Assembly: GCF_034676705.1 (NCBI RefSeq) | Contig: NZ_JAUCBS010000013.1 | Coordinates: forward strand, 2,584,501 to 2,648,500 | Length of the DNA stretch: 64,000 bases | Source of the DNA: Gemmobacter sp. | GTDB taxonomy: Bacteria; Pseudomonadota; Alphaproteobacteria; Rhodobacterales; Rhodobacteraceae | Direction: 5' to 3' | Shown: positions 38,652 through 47,298 of the stretch, piece by piece | Position numbering within the stretch: the stretch's first letter is position 1 | Layout of the letters: the number at the start of each line of letters is the position of its first letter | Notes under the pieces: generated by a model | The model's database searches: none | Told to the model about the DNA's origin: nothing | Seen by the model: the letters and a program-made list of their open reading frames with translations, nothing else | Made by a program: the position numbers and the translations under genes

Positions 38652-40037
38652 TCAGACCGGCAGATCGGCCGGCGGCGCCGCCAGAAGCCGGGTCAGCGCG
38701 GCCAGCCCCTGTTCGAACCGGCCACGCGCCACGTTGCCGCAGATCGCCAGCCGCACCGCATTGGGCGCCCGGGCATGGACCAGGGCGTATTCGTCGGCGG
38801 TGCGCAGCAGCACGCCTTCGGCCTCGGCCGCGCGGGCGAATGTTGACGACCGCCAGCCGATCGGCAGATGCAGCCAGGCAAATGGCAGCCCCGCCTGCCA
38901 GGCCAGGTCAAAGGCCCCCAGCGCGTTCACCATGGTTTCGGTGCGCGCCGACAGTTCCTCGCGCACCGCGTCGCGCAGGCGGCGGGCGGCGCCCGACACC
39001 AGCAGCTCCTCGCAGATCGCGGTCAGCGGGCGCGACAGGGCGAACTGGCCATGCTGCACCGTCAGCCGCCCGGCATCGCCCATGCCGGCCGGGCACAGCA
39101 TCCAGCCCAGCCGCAGCGCGGGCGAAACGGATTTCGACAGGCTGCCGATGTAGAACGTCCGCTCGGGCGCCAGCGCGCGAAAGGCGGGCAGACGGTCGCC
39201 AGCGACGGAATAGCAGTCATCCTCCAGCACATAGACCTCATGCGCACGGGCGATGGTCGCCAGATCGGCCCGGCGCTGCACGCCCATGCGGGCGGTGGTG
39301 GGGTTCTGCGCCTCGGTCGTCAGGCAGACCAGCTGGGGCATGTATTTGCGACAGGCAGCCTCGAAGGCATCGGGGCGCATCCCTTCGCCATCGGTTTCCA
39401 CCCCGACCGCCTCGGCGCGGGCCAGGCGGGCGGCGTGGCGCAGGCCGGGGTAGGCCAGATCCTCGGTCAGCACCACGGGGCGTTCGCCGCGCAGCACACA
39501 TTGCATCACGACATTGATAGCGTGCTGCCCGCCGCAGGTCAGCGCCAGATCCTCGGCCGACACCGGCCCCAGCACCATATCGGACAACCAGTCGCAGACC
39601 GCCTGACGCAAGGGCATTTCATCGCGTTGCGCCGGATAGCCCAGCCAGGCGCCATCCAGCCGCCCGGCCGCCGCGCGCATCGCCTGGGCGATGGCGGCGC
39701 CCTGCCCCACCTCGGGCATCTGCGGCGTGCGCATGTCGATCACCCGTGCATCGGGTTCGATATGCAGCGGCACGCGCGGCCCGGGGCGCGCCGGTTCAGC
39801 AATGAAGGTGCCGCGCCCCACCACCGCCTCGGCCAGCCCTTCCTGGGTGGCCAGCTGATAGGCGCGGGCCACCGTGCCCGGCGTGATTCCCAGCCGCCAG
39901 GCCAGATCGCGCACGGTGGGCAATTGTGCCCCCGGGGTCAGCTCGCCCCGGCGCACCGCATCGCGCATCGCCCGCGCAAGTGCCTGATATTTCGGCCCTT
40001 CCACCAGCGACAGATCAGGAGTCCAGATTGTATCCAT
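38652..40037 (-). CDS. MocR-family (GntR-HTH/aminotransferase) transcriptional regulator
   Basis: A 461-residue fusion of a GntR winged helix (residues 15-80; LPTVRDLAWRLGITPGTVARAYQ) with a class I aminotransferase-like domain. The PLP lysine is in IGSLSKSVSPALRLGW and the cofactor region YVLEDDCYSVAGD is kept. MocR proteins sense PLP or amino compounds and do not usually catalyse transamination. The start ATG 40037 adjoins several TGTAT/ATACA repeats. It is divergent from a DUF1127 gene. The target is unknown. Confidence 0.88.
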   Translation of the reverse strand: MDTIWTPDLSLVEGPKYQALARAMRDAVRRGELTPGAQLPTVRDLAWRLGITPGTVARAYQLATQEGLAEAVVGRGTFIAEPARPGPRVPLHIEPDARVIDMRTPQMPEVGQGAAIAQAMRAAAGRLDGAWLGYPAQRDEMPLRQAVCDWLSDMVLGPVSAEDLALTCGGQHAINVVMQCVLRGERPVVLTEDLAYPGLRHAARLARAEAVGVETDGEGMRPDAFEAACRKYMPQLVCLTTEAQNPTTARMGVQRRADLATIARAHEVYVLEDDCYSVAGDRLPAFRALAPERTFYIGSLSKSVSPALRLGWMLCPAGMGDAGRLTVQHGQFALSRPLTAICEELLVSGAARRLRDAVREELSARTETMVNALGAFDLAWQAGLPFAWLHLPIGWRSSTFARAAEAEGVLLRTADEYALVHARAPNAVRLAICGNVARGRFEQGLAALTRLLAAPPADLPV

Positions 40038-40113
40038 CACAATGTTTCTCTGGTGGCTGCCATCAATACAATGTATCACCCTGTTACGAGATTTCTCGGA
40101 TTGTATCAATACA
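40027..40113. promoter_or_regulatory. Cluster of ATACA/TGTAT repeats, probable MocR operators
   Basis: ATACAATGTAT (40066-40076) and TGTATCAATACA (40102-40113) are near-perfect palindromes of the same half-site. TTGTATCC at 40028-40035 is a further half-site at the regulator start codon. All lie in the 87-base gap between the MocR gene and the DUF1127 gene, fitting autoregulation and control of the divergent gene. Confidence 0.65.
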
Positions 40114-40124
40114 CAAGGTGGACC

Positions 40125-40349
40125 ATGATGCCGTCGTCCTACACGGGCATCGCCTTTGACAGCGCGATGCGCCCCCTGCCCCCGTTCTCGCGGATCGTTT
40201 TGGCGGTTGCGCTGACCGTGGTCGCATGGGAAACCCGCCGCCGAACCCGCCTTGCGATCCGCCATCTGGACGCCCATCTGCTGCGCGACATCGGGCTTGA
40301 CCCGCTGGACGCCCGGACCGAGGCGCAGAAACCCTTCTGGCAGGGCTAA
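40125..40349 (+). CDS. DUF1127 small protein
   Basis: A 74-residue protein with a hydrophobic N-terminal half (FSRIVLAVALTVVAW) and a C-terminal DUF1127 module (LAIRHLDAHLLRDIGLDPLDARTEAQKPFW). Small DUF1127 proteins in Rhodobacter bind RNA and affect RNA turnover and stress response. AAGGTGG precedes ATG 40125, with a second ATG directly after. It is divergent from the MocR gene. Confidence 0.85.
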   Translation: MMPSSYTGIAFDSAMRPLPPFSRIVLAVALTVVAWETRRRTRLAIRHLDAHLLRDIGLDPLDARTEAQKPFWQG

Positions 40350-40375
40350 GTCCCGCCGCAACAGTCCCCTTCCTG

Positions 40376-40403
40376 GGCCGGAGCAATCCGGCCTTCTTTT
40401 TTT
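40376..40403 (+). terminator. Intrinsic terminator after the DUF1127 gene
   Basis: The stem GGCCGGA/TCCGGCC with GCAA loop is followed by TTCTTTTTTT. It has a clear U tract on the + strand, 26 bases past the stop. Confidence 0.9.
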
Positions 40404-40450
40404 GTCCGGCGCCCTGTCGGGTCGGGGGGGGCAAGCCCCCCGTTCCCCGT

Positions 40451-41554
40451 TCAGCCCGCCATGCGATAGCGTTGCAGCCAGTGCCCATAGGCCGGCGGCA
40501 GCACGTTCGCCGCGCCCTTCACCCCCAGCTTGGTGGCGGCGTAATAGCTCCAGTGCGGGTTGGCCAGATGCGCCTTGCCGATCAGCACCTGATCCAGCGC
40601 CCCATCGGCCACCGACCGTTCCGCCACCGCCGGGTCATCGAACCCCCAGGCCGAGGATGTCAGCAGCCCGCTGTCCTGCCGGATCCGCGCGGCATAGGGC
40701 GCGAGGAACCCCGGCGTGCCCCAGGGGATCTGGGCATCGGGCGTGGAAAAGCCCACGCTGACGCTGAGCAGATCCAGCCCGCCCGCCTTGAACGCCTGCG
40801 CCAGCGCGACCGAGTCGTCCATCGCCTCCTCGTCCCGGCCGTCGAATTCCAGCACGCCCAGCCGGGCGGTCAGCGGCAGGTGTTCGGGCCAGACCTCGCG
40901 CACGGCGGCCAGCGTTTCGGTCAGGAACCGCCCGCGGCCCCGCGCATCGCCGCCATAGGCATCGGTCCGCTGGTTGGCATGGCGCGACCAGAAGCTCTGG
41001 CCCAGATAGCCATGGGCAAAATGCAGTTCCAGCCATTTGAACCCCGCCTCGCGCGCCCGGATCGCGGCGGCAACGAAATCGGCCCGGACGCGGGCAATAT
41101 CCTCCAGCGTCATGTCACGCGGGACTTTCGGCAGGTGCTTGCCATAGGCCACGGCCGAGGGCGAAATCGTCGGCCAGCCGCGCGGGTCGCTGTCGGGGAT
41201 ATGGTCATCGCCTTGCCAGGGCAGGTTGGCGCTGGCCTTGCGGCCCGCATGGCCGATCTGGATGCCGGCAACCGCGCCTTGCGCCGCGATCAGCCGCGCC
41301 ACCTCGGCCAGCGGTTCGGCCTGGGCATCGTTCCACAGGCCAAGGCAGCCGGGGGTGATGCGGCCTTCGGGCGACACGCCGGTCGCCTCGACGATGACCA
41401 GCCCCGCGCCGCCCTGCCCCAGCCCGCCGTAATGCGCCCGGTGCCAGTCGTTCGCCACGCCATCCTCGGCCATGTACTGGCACATCGGCGGCACGGCGAT
41501 ACGGTTGCGCAGGGTGATGTCCCTGATGGTCAGGGGCTGGAAAAGCGCGGTCAT
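40451..41554 (-). CDS. Old-yellow-enzyme family NADH:flavin oxidoreductase (YqjM-like)
   Basis: A 367-residue FMN enzyme of the YqjM/thermophilic-like OYE subgroup, which reduces activated C=C bonds with NAD(P)H. Landmarks are the redox cysteine in PPMCQYMA, QIGHAGRKAS, an active-site His pair (HFAHGYLGQSFWSRH) and the FMN-phosphate loop (VLIGKAHLANPHW). AAGGA precedes ATG 41554. The physiological substrate is unknown. It is divergent from the EamA gene. Confidence 0.9.
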   Translation of the reverse strand: MTALFQPLTIRDITLRNRIAVPPMCQYMAEDGVANDWHRAHYGGLGQGGAGLVIVEATGVSPEGRITPGCLGLWNDAQAEPLAEVARLIAAQGAVAGIQIGHAGRKASANLPWQGDDHIPDSDPRGWPTISPSAVAYGKHLPKVPRDMTLEDIARVRADFVAAAIRAREAGFKWLELHFAHGYLGQSFWSRHANQRTDAYGGDARGRGRFLTETLAAVREVWPEHLPLTARLGVLEFDGRDEEAMDDSVALAQAFKAGGLDLLSVSVGFSTPDAQIPWGTPGFLAPYAARIRQDSGLLTSSAWGFDDPAVAERSVADGALDQVLIGKAHLANPHWSYYAATKLGVKGAANVLPPAYGHWLQRYRMAG

Positions 41555-41689
41555 GGGATATCCTTTGTCCGGGGCGCCGCAGCGCCGCATCGGGGAAAGG
41601 TTGTCCCCGGCCGGCACGGTTTCAACCCCCGCCCTTGCCTTGGCCACAGGCGCGGTCCATCGTGCGGCCAAATCCAGCCGGAGCCGCCG

Positions 41690-42583
41690 ATGTTCCCCGC
41701 CATCCTTGCCGGCATCGCCGCCGGCGCCCTGTGGGGGCTGACCTTCATCGCCCCGCGTTTCATCGGCACGGCATCGGCCGCCGATCTGGTGATGGCGCGG
41801 TTCGCCTGCTATGGCGCGATCTCGGCCCTGTGGCTGATCTGGCAGCGCGGCGCACCGCTGGCCGGGCTTGGCCCGCGCGACTGGCTGCGGCTGATCGCGC
41901 TGGGGGCGCTGGGAAATTCGCTGTATTACCTGCTGACAGTATTCGCCGTCCGGGCCGGCAGCGCGGGGCTGGCCGCGCTGATCGTGGGCACGCTGCCGGT
42001 GATGTTCGCCATCGCTAGCAACCTGCTGCGCCCGGCCCTGCCCTGGCCGCGCCTGGCGCTGGCGCTGGCCCCGATCGCGGCCGGGCTGGCCCTGCTGGCC
42101 GGCCATGGCGGCGGCGGCACGATCGGCTTCACGATCACGGGCGCCCTGCTGGCGCTGGCGGCCATGGCCAGCTGGCTGGCCTATGGGCTGATGAACGCCG
42201 CCTATCTGGGCGGGCGCCCGGCGGTTTCGGCGCTCGACTGGGCGGCGCTGGTCGGCATCGGCACCGCGCTGACCCTGCCGCTGGTCGGCCTTGCGGCGCT
42301 GGCGCAGGGCGAGGGGCTGTTCGCCACGGGCGCGCATGGGCCGCTGATCCTGTGGGGGATCGGGCTGGGGGTGCTGTCTTCGGGCCTGGCCACCTGGCTG
42401 TGGAACATCGCCAGCGCCCGGGTGCCGGCGGCGGCGCTTGGCTATCTGATCGTGTCGGAAACGCTGTTCGCGCTGGTCTACGCCTTTGCGCTGGATGCCC
42501 GCCTGCCGACCGCAACCGAGGGCGCCAGCATTGCCCTGCTGCTGGGCGGCACGCTGGCAGGACTGCGCGCCACCCGCGCATAG
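41690..42583 (+). CDS. EamA-family (DMT) transporter
   Basis: A 297-residue inner-membrane protein with ten predicted helices in two EamA repeats (about 5-130 and 145-285), the drug/metabolite transporter design. ATG 41690 is in a GCCGCCG context without a strong ribosome binding site. The substrate is unknown; relatives export amino acids or metabolites. Confidence 0.85.
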   Translation: MFPAILAGIAAGALWGLTFIAPRFIGTASAADLVMARFACYGAISALWLIWQRGAPLAGLGPRDWLRLIALGALGNSLYYLLTVFAVRAGSAGLAALIVGTLPVMFAIASNLLRPALPWPRLALALAPIAAGLALLAGHGGGGTIGFTITGALLALAAMASWLAYGLMNAAYLGGRPAVSALDWAALVGIGTALTLPLVGLAALAQGEGLFATGAHGPLILWGIGLGVLSSGLATWLWNIASARVPAAALGYLIVSETLFALVYAFALDARLPTATEGASIALLLGGTLAGLRATRA

Positions 42584-42591
42584 GCCAAACG

Positions 42592-42618
42592 AAAAGGCCC
42601 GCCGGTGGGGCGGGCCTT
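42592..42618. terminator. Bidirectional terminator between the EamA gene and rpsI
   Basis: The 11-base stem AAAGGCCCGCC / GGCGGGCCTTT has a five-base loop. T runs exist on both sides, so it can end the EamA transcript (+) and the rplM-rpsI transcript (-), which converge. Confidence 0.9.
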
Positions 42619-42640
42619 TCCAGAAAACCGGGAAACCGGA

Positions 42641-43126
42641 TCAGCGCTTCGAGAACTGGAAGCTGCGGCGGGCTTTGGCCTTGCCGTATTTCTTCCGTTC
42701 CACCACGCGGCTGTCGCGGGTCAGGAAGCCGGCCGCCTTCAGCGCACCGCGCAGGCCGGGTTCATAGAGTTGCAGCGCCTTCGAGATGCCGTGCTTGACC
42801 GCACCGGCCTGGCCCGACAGACCGCCACCGGCAACGGTGGCCATCACGTCGAACTGGCCTTCGACATTGGCAATCTGGAACGGCTGCTTCAGGATCATCT
42901 GCAACACGGGGCGGGCGAAGTAGACGGCCATTTCCTTGCCGTTCACGATCACCTTGCCGGTGCCGGGCTTCACCCACACACGGGCAACAGCGTCTTTGCG
43001 CTTGCCGGTCGCATAGGAACGGCCCAGCTGGTCGCGCACCGGCTCACGCGGGGCTTCTTCGGGGGCAGCGGCCGAGGTGCCGGCCACGGCAGCCTTCAGG
43101 TCGTCGAGCGATTTGATGTCCGACAT
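42641..43126 (-). CDS. rpsI: 30S ribosomal protein S9
   Basis: S9 of the small subunit; its C-terminal tail reaches the P-site tRNA. The 161-residue protein has an N-terminal extension of about 30 residues before the core (GRSYATGKRKDAVARVW) and the conserved end KARRSFQFSKR. The extension is usual in alphaproteobacteria. It starts two bases after rplM in the standard L13-S9 operon. Confidence 0.97.
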   Translation of the reverse strand: MSDIKSLDDLKAAVAGTSAAAPEEAPREPVRDQLGRSYATGKRKDAVARVWVKPGTGKVIVNGKEMAVYFARPVLQMILKQPFQIANVEGQFDVMATVAGGGLSGQAGAVKHGISKALQLYEPGLRGALKAAGFLTRDSRVVERKKYGKAKARRSFQFSKR

Positions 43127-43128
43127 GA

Positions 43129-43593
43129 TCAGGCGCTCCGGGTGTTTTTCGGGTTCAGGACTTTGACATCCAGCACTTCGGGCTGCTGCGCCTCGTGCGG
43201 ATGCTCGGCGCCTGCATAGACGCGCAGATTGGTCATCTGCTGACGGCCCAGACGGTTGCGGCTGATCATGCGCTCAACGGCCTTGATCACGACACGCTCG
43301 GGATGCGCGCCTTCCAGCACCTGGCGCGCGGTCCGGCTCTTGATGCCGCCCGGGTGGCCGGTGTGCCAGTAATAGACCTTGTCGTCGCGCTTGGCGCCGG
43401 TCATCTGGATCTTGTCGGCGTTGATGATGATCACGTTGTCGCCCATATCCATGTGCGGCGTGAACGTCGGCTTGTGCTTGCCGCGCAGAATCTTGGCGAC
43501 AATCGTGGCGAGGCGGCCCAGAACGACGCCCTCGGCGTCGATCAGGATCCACTTCTTCTCGATATCCGCCGGGGTAGCGGTGAAGGTTTTCAT
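43129..43593 (-). CDS. rplM: 50S ribosomal protein L13
   Basis: L13 is an early-assembly protein of the large subunit. The 154-residue product has the family core (WILIDAEGVVLGRLATIVAKIL, YYWHTGHPGG, AVERMISRNRLGRQ). It is first in the rplM-rpsI operon. A TTGACT-CATACG promoter and a hairpin lie in its leader. Confidence 0.97.
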   Translation of the reverse strand: MKTFTATPADIEKKWILIDAEGVVLGRLATIVAKILRGKHKPTFTPHMDMGDNVIIINADKIQMTGAKRDDKVYYWHTGHPGGIKSRTARQVLEGAHPERVVIKAVERMISRNRLGRQQMTNLRVYAGAEHPHEAQQPEVLDVKVLNPKNTRSA

Positions 43594-43613
43594 GGTCTGA
43601 CCTGTGCTTGCAG

Positions 43614-43630
43614 CGGGGGACGAACCCCCG
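43614..43630 (-). promoter_or_regulatory. Hairpin in the rplM leader, candidate L13 autoregulatory site
   Basis: CGGGGG and CCCCCG form a stem around five bases (TTCGT on the minus strand), about 20 bases before the rplM ATG and inside the predicted leader of roughly 48 bases. L13 operons in several bacteria are autoregulated through leader structures, but no match to a known leader class is claimed. Confidence 0.4.
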
Positions 43631-43647
43631 GCGTGAAAGGATGGTGC

Positions 43648-43676
43648 CGTATGACGCATCGCCGCTGCACAGTCAA
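43648..43676 (-). promoter_or_regulatory. Promoter of rplM-rpsI
   Basis: TTGACT (43671-43676) and CATACG (43648-43653) on the minus strand with exactly 17 bases between. The predicted start site near 43641 lies about 48 bases before the rplM ATG. Confidence 0.65.
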
Positions 43677-43805
43677 GCGAAGGAACGGCAATTCTTTCAT
43701 TTGAAATCATGCAGTTAAGTATGGAGGTATCTTGATACCGCAAAATTCCGCAGAATCCTGCCTGCCCGGCAGCGTCCCTGCCCGGGCGCATCGGCAGCCG
43801 CCCCT

Positions 43806-43885
43806 TTCGCTTTGATCCAAATATCCTCGGGGGTGAATGCGGCCCTGGCCGCAGAGGGGGCAGAAGGCCCCCTTCCTGCCCGCCC
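43806..43885 (+). repeat. Composite CCAAATATCC plus double-hairpin element
   Basis: TTTCGCTTTGAT and CCAAATATCC are followed by the hairpin GAATGCGGC...GCCGCAGA and then by GGGGGCAGAAGGCCCCC. The order is the same as in the reverse copy at 24904. Unusually, it lies between the divergent starts of rplM and the ABC exporter instead of at a gene end. Apart from it and the rplM promoter, the 357-base gap shows nothing. Confidence 0.75.
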
Positions 43886-43950
43886 GCTTGCCCTTTGCCC
43901 CCCCGCGCGCTAGGCAGACGGACCCGAAGTTCCGCGACCGGAGCCTGCCG

Positions 43951-45693
<1,743 letters not shown>

Positions 45694-45734
45694 GGGCGAC
45701 GGGGGGCCCTGCCCCCCGGGGTGGCGTGCCGCCA

Positions 45735-45770
45735 CCCTCCCCCCGGGATATTTCCGGACAGATGAAAGGA
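45735..45770 (-). repeat. Dispersed element variant between convergent genes
   Basis: Minus strand: CCTTTCATCTGTCCGGAAATATCCCGGGGGGAGGGTGG in part, a relaxed copy with AAATATCC before a G run. It lies between the ABC exporter gene and hisE, which converge with an 84-base gap. Confidence 0.5.
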
Positions 45771-45777
45771 CGCACGG

Positions 45778-46098
45778 TCAGCCCTTGGGGCGGGCGGCCT
45801 TTTCGCTGATGCCCGAGGTGCCCTCGCGCGCGTCCAGCACGGCCATCACCTGATCCAGCGGCACGTCGCGGGATGCGAGCATCACCAGCAGGTGATACAG
45901 CACATCCGCCGCCTCGGAGGCCAGCTTGTCGCGGTCGCCCTTGACCGCCTCGATGATCGCCTCGACCGCTTCCTCGCCGAATTTCTCGGCGCATTTTTCG
46001 GGGCCCTTGGCCAGGAGCTTGGCCGTCCAGGAACTGTCCGGGTCGGCGGATTTGCGCGCGGCGATGGTGGCGGCAAGGCGGGACAGGGTATCGGTCAT
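45778..46098 (-). CDS. hisE: Phosphoribosyl-ATP pyrophosphatase
   Basis: HisE removes pyrophosphate from phosphoribosyl-ATP, the second step of histidine synthesis. The 106-residue all-helical protein has the acidic metal site in EKCAEKFGEEAVEAIIEA and the helix EAADVLYHLLVML. It overlaps hisF by four bases (ATGA) and is separate from HisI, as usual in alphaproteobacteria. Confidence 0.94.
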   Translation of the reverse strand: MTDTLSRLAATIAARKSADPDSSWTAKLLAKGPEKCAEKFGEEAVEAIIEAVKGDRDKLASEAADVLYHLLVMLASRDVPLDQVMAVLDAREGTSGISEKAARPKG

Positions 46099-46856
46099 GC
46101 CAGCCGCACCGGAATGCCGGCAGCCGCCATATGCGCCTTGGCCTGGGCGATGGTATAGGTGCCGAAGTGGAAGATGCTGGCGGCCAGCACCGCGCTGGCG
46201 TGCCCTTCGGTCACGCCTTCGACCAGGTGGTCCAGCGTGCCGACGCCACCGGATGCGATCACCGGGATCTCGACCGCATCGGCGATGGCGCGGGTCAGGG
46301 GCAGGTTGTAGCCGCCGCGTGTGCCATCGCGGTCCATGCTGGTCAGCAGGATTTCACCGGCCCCCTTGGCCGCGACCAGGCGGGCAAAGTCCACCGCGTC
46401 GATGCCGGTGGGCTTGCGCCCGCCATGGGTGAAAATCTCCCACCGGCCCGGCTCGACCGTTTTCGCATCAATGGCGACGACGATGCATTGCGCGCCGAAG
46501 CGGTCCGCCGCCTCGGCCACCACATCGGGGTTGGCGACGGCGGCCGAGTTGAACGATACCTTGTCGGCCCCCGCCAGCAGCAGCGCCCGCACGTCATGAT
46601 GCGTGCGCACCCCGCCGCCCACGGTCAGCGGCATGAAGCAGTGTTCGGCCGTGCGCGTGACCAGATCGAACATCGTGCCGCGGTTTTCATGCGTGGCGTG
46701 AATGTCGAGGAAACACAGCTCGTCGGCGCCGGCGGCATCATAGGCGCGCGCGGCCTCGACCGGGTCGCCGGCGTCGATCAGGTTGACGAAATTGACGCCT
46801 TTGACCACGCGGCCATCGGCGACATCGAGGCAGGGAATGATGCGGGTCTTGAGCAT
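46095..46856 (-). CDS. hisF: Imidazole glycerol phosphate synthase cyclase subunit
   Basis: HisF uses ammonia from HisH and the PRFAR intermediate to make imidazole glycerol phosphate. The 253-residue TIM barrel starts MLKTRIIPCLDVADGRVVKG with catalytic Asp, and has VGGGVRT, the second catalytic Asp in ILLTSMDRDGT, and VIASGGVG. It is followed directly by hisE; other his genes are outside the window. Confidence 0.96.
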   Translation of the reverse strand: MLKTRIIPCLDVADGRVVKGVNFVNLIDAGDPVEAARAYDAAGADELCFLDIHATHENRGTMFDLVTRTAEHCFMPLTVGGGVRTHHDVRALLLAGADKVSFNSAAVANPDVVAEAADRFGAQCIVVAIDAKTVEPGRWEIFTHGGRKPTGIDAVDFARLVAAKGAGEILLTSMDRDGTRGGYNLPLTRAIADAVEIPVIASGGVGTLDHLVEGVTEGHASAVLAASIFHFGTYTIAQAKAHMAAAGIPVRLA

Positions 46857-46902
46857 GCGCCGATATAGGGCCATGCAGGGCCAAAGGGCAAGGGAGGGCG
46901 CG

Positions 46903-47295
46903 ATGCGGGCGATGCTGTTGGTGCTGGGTCTGGCAGGGTGCGCGGCGGCGGTGCCGGCGCCGCAGGTGGCCGTGCAGGGGCGGGCGGGCCGGATCGCGGC
47001 GGAATGCCGGTTGCTGGAGGCGGCCCATGCCGCGACGCGGGCCCGCATGGGGACGGCGCCGCCCGATATTCTGGTGGGCTGCCCCGGGCACGAAGCCTTG
47101 CGCGATGCCATGGCCCTGACCGCGCAATCCGCAGCCCTGCGGGTGGCGAATGCCGCCGTCCTGCCGCCCGAGGTTGCGGCGGCCGGTCCGCAGGGCGCGC
47201 GCCTCTATCGGCGCATGATCAGCCGGGGCGTGCCCGAGCCGGTGGCGGCCGATGTGGCGCGCGGCCCGCTGCTGGCAGCAGCGGTGCGGGGGTAG
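46903..47295 (+). CDS. Putative lipoprotein
   Basis: A 130-residue protein with a lipoprotein signal (MRAMLLVLGLAGC; lipobox LAGC). The rest is alanine-rich and helical with one further cysteine (VGCPGHEAL). GGGAGG lies five bases before ATG 46903. It is divergent from hisF and ends three bases before the stop of the convergent molybdenum-hydroxylase gene. Function unknown. Confidence 0.65.
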   Translation: MRAMLLVLGLAGCAAAVPAPQVAVQGRAGRIAAECRLLEAAHAATRARMGTAPPDILVGCPGHEALRDAMALTAQSAALRVANAAVLPPEVAAAGPQGARLYRRMISRGVPEPVAADVARGPLLAAAVRG

Positions 47296-47298
47296 CGG

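Noticed and set aside
43601..43670. tRNA-like feature upstream of rplM (GGGGGTTCG, CCGCTGCA ends)
   Set aside because: No anticodon arm or D arm can be formed; the region is better explained as promoter plus leader hairpin.
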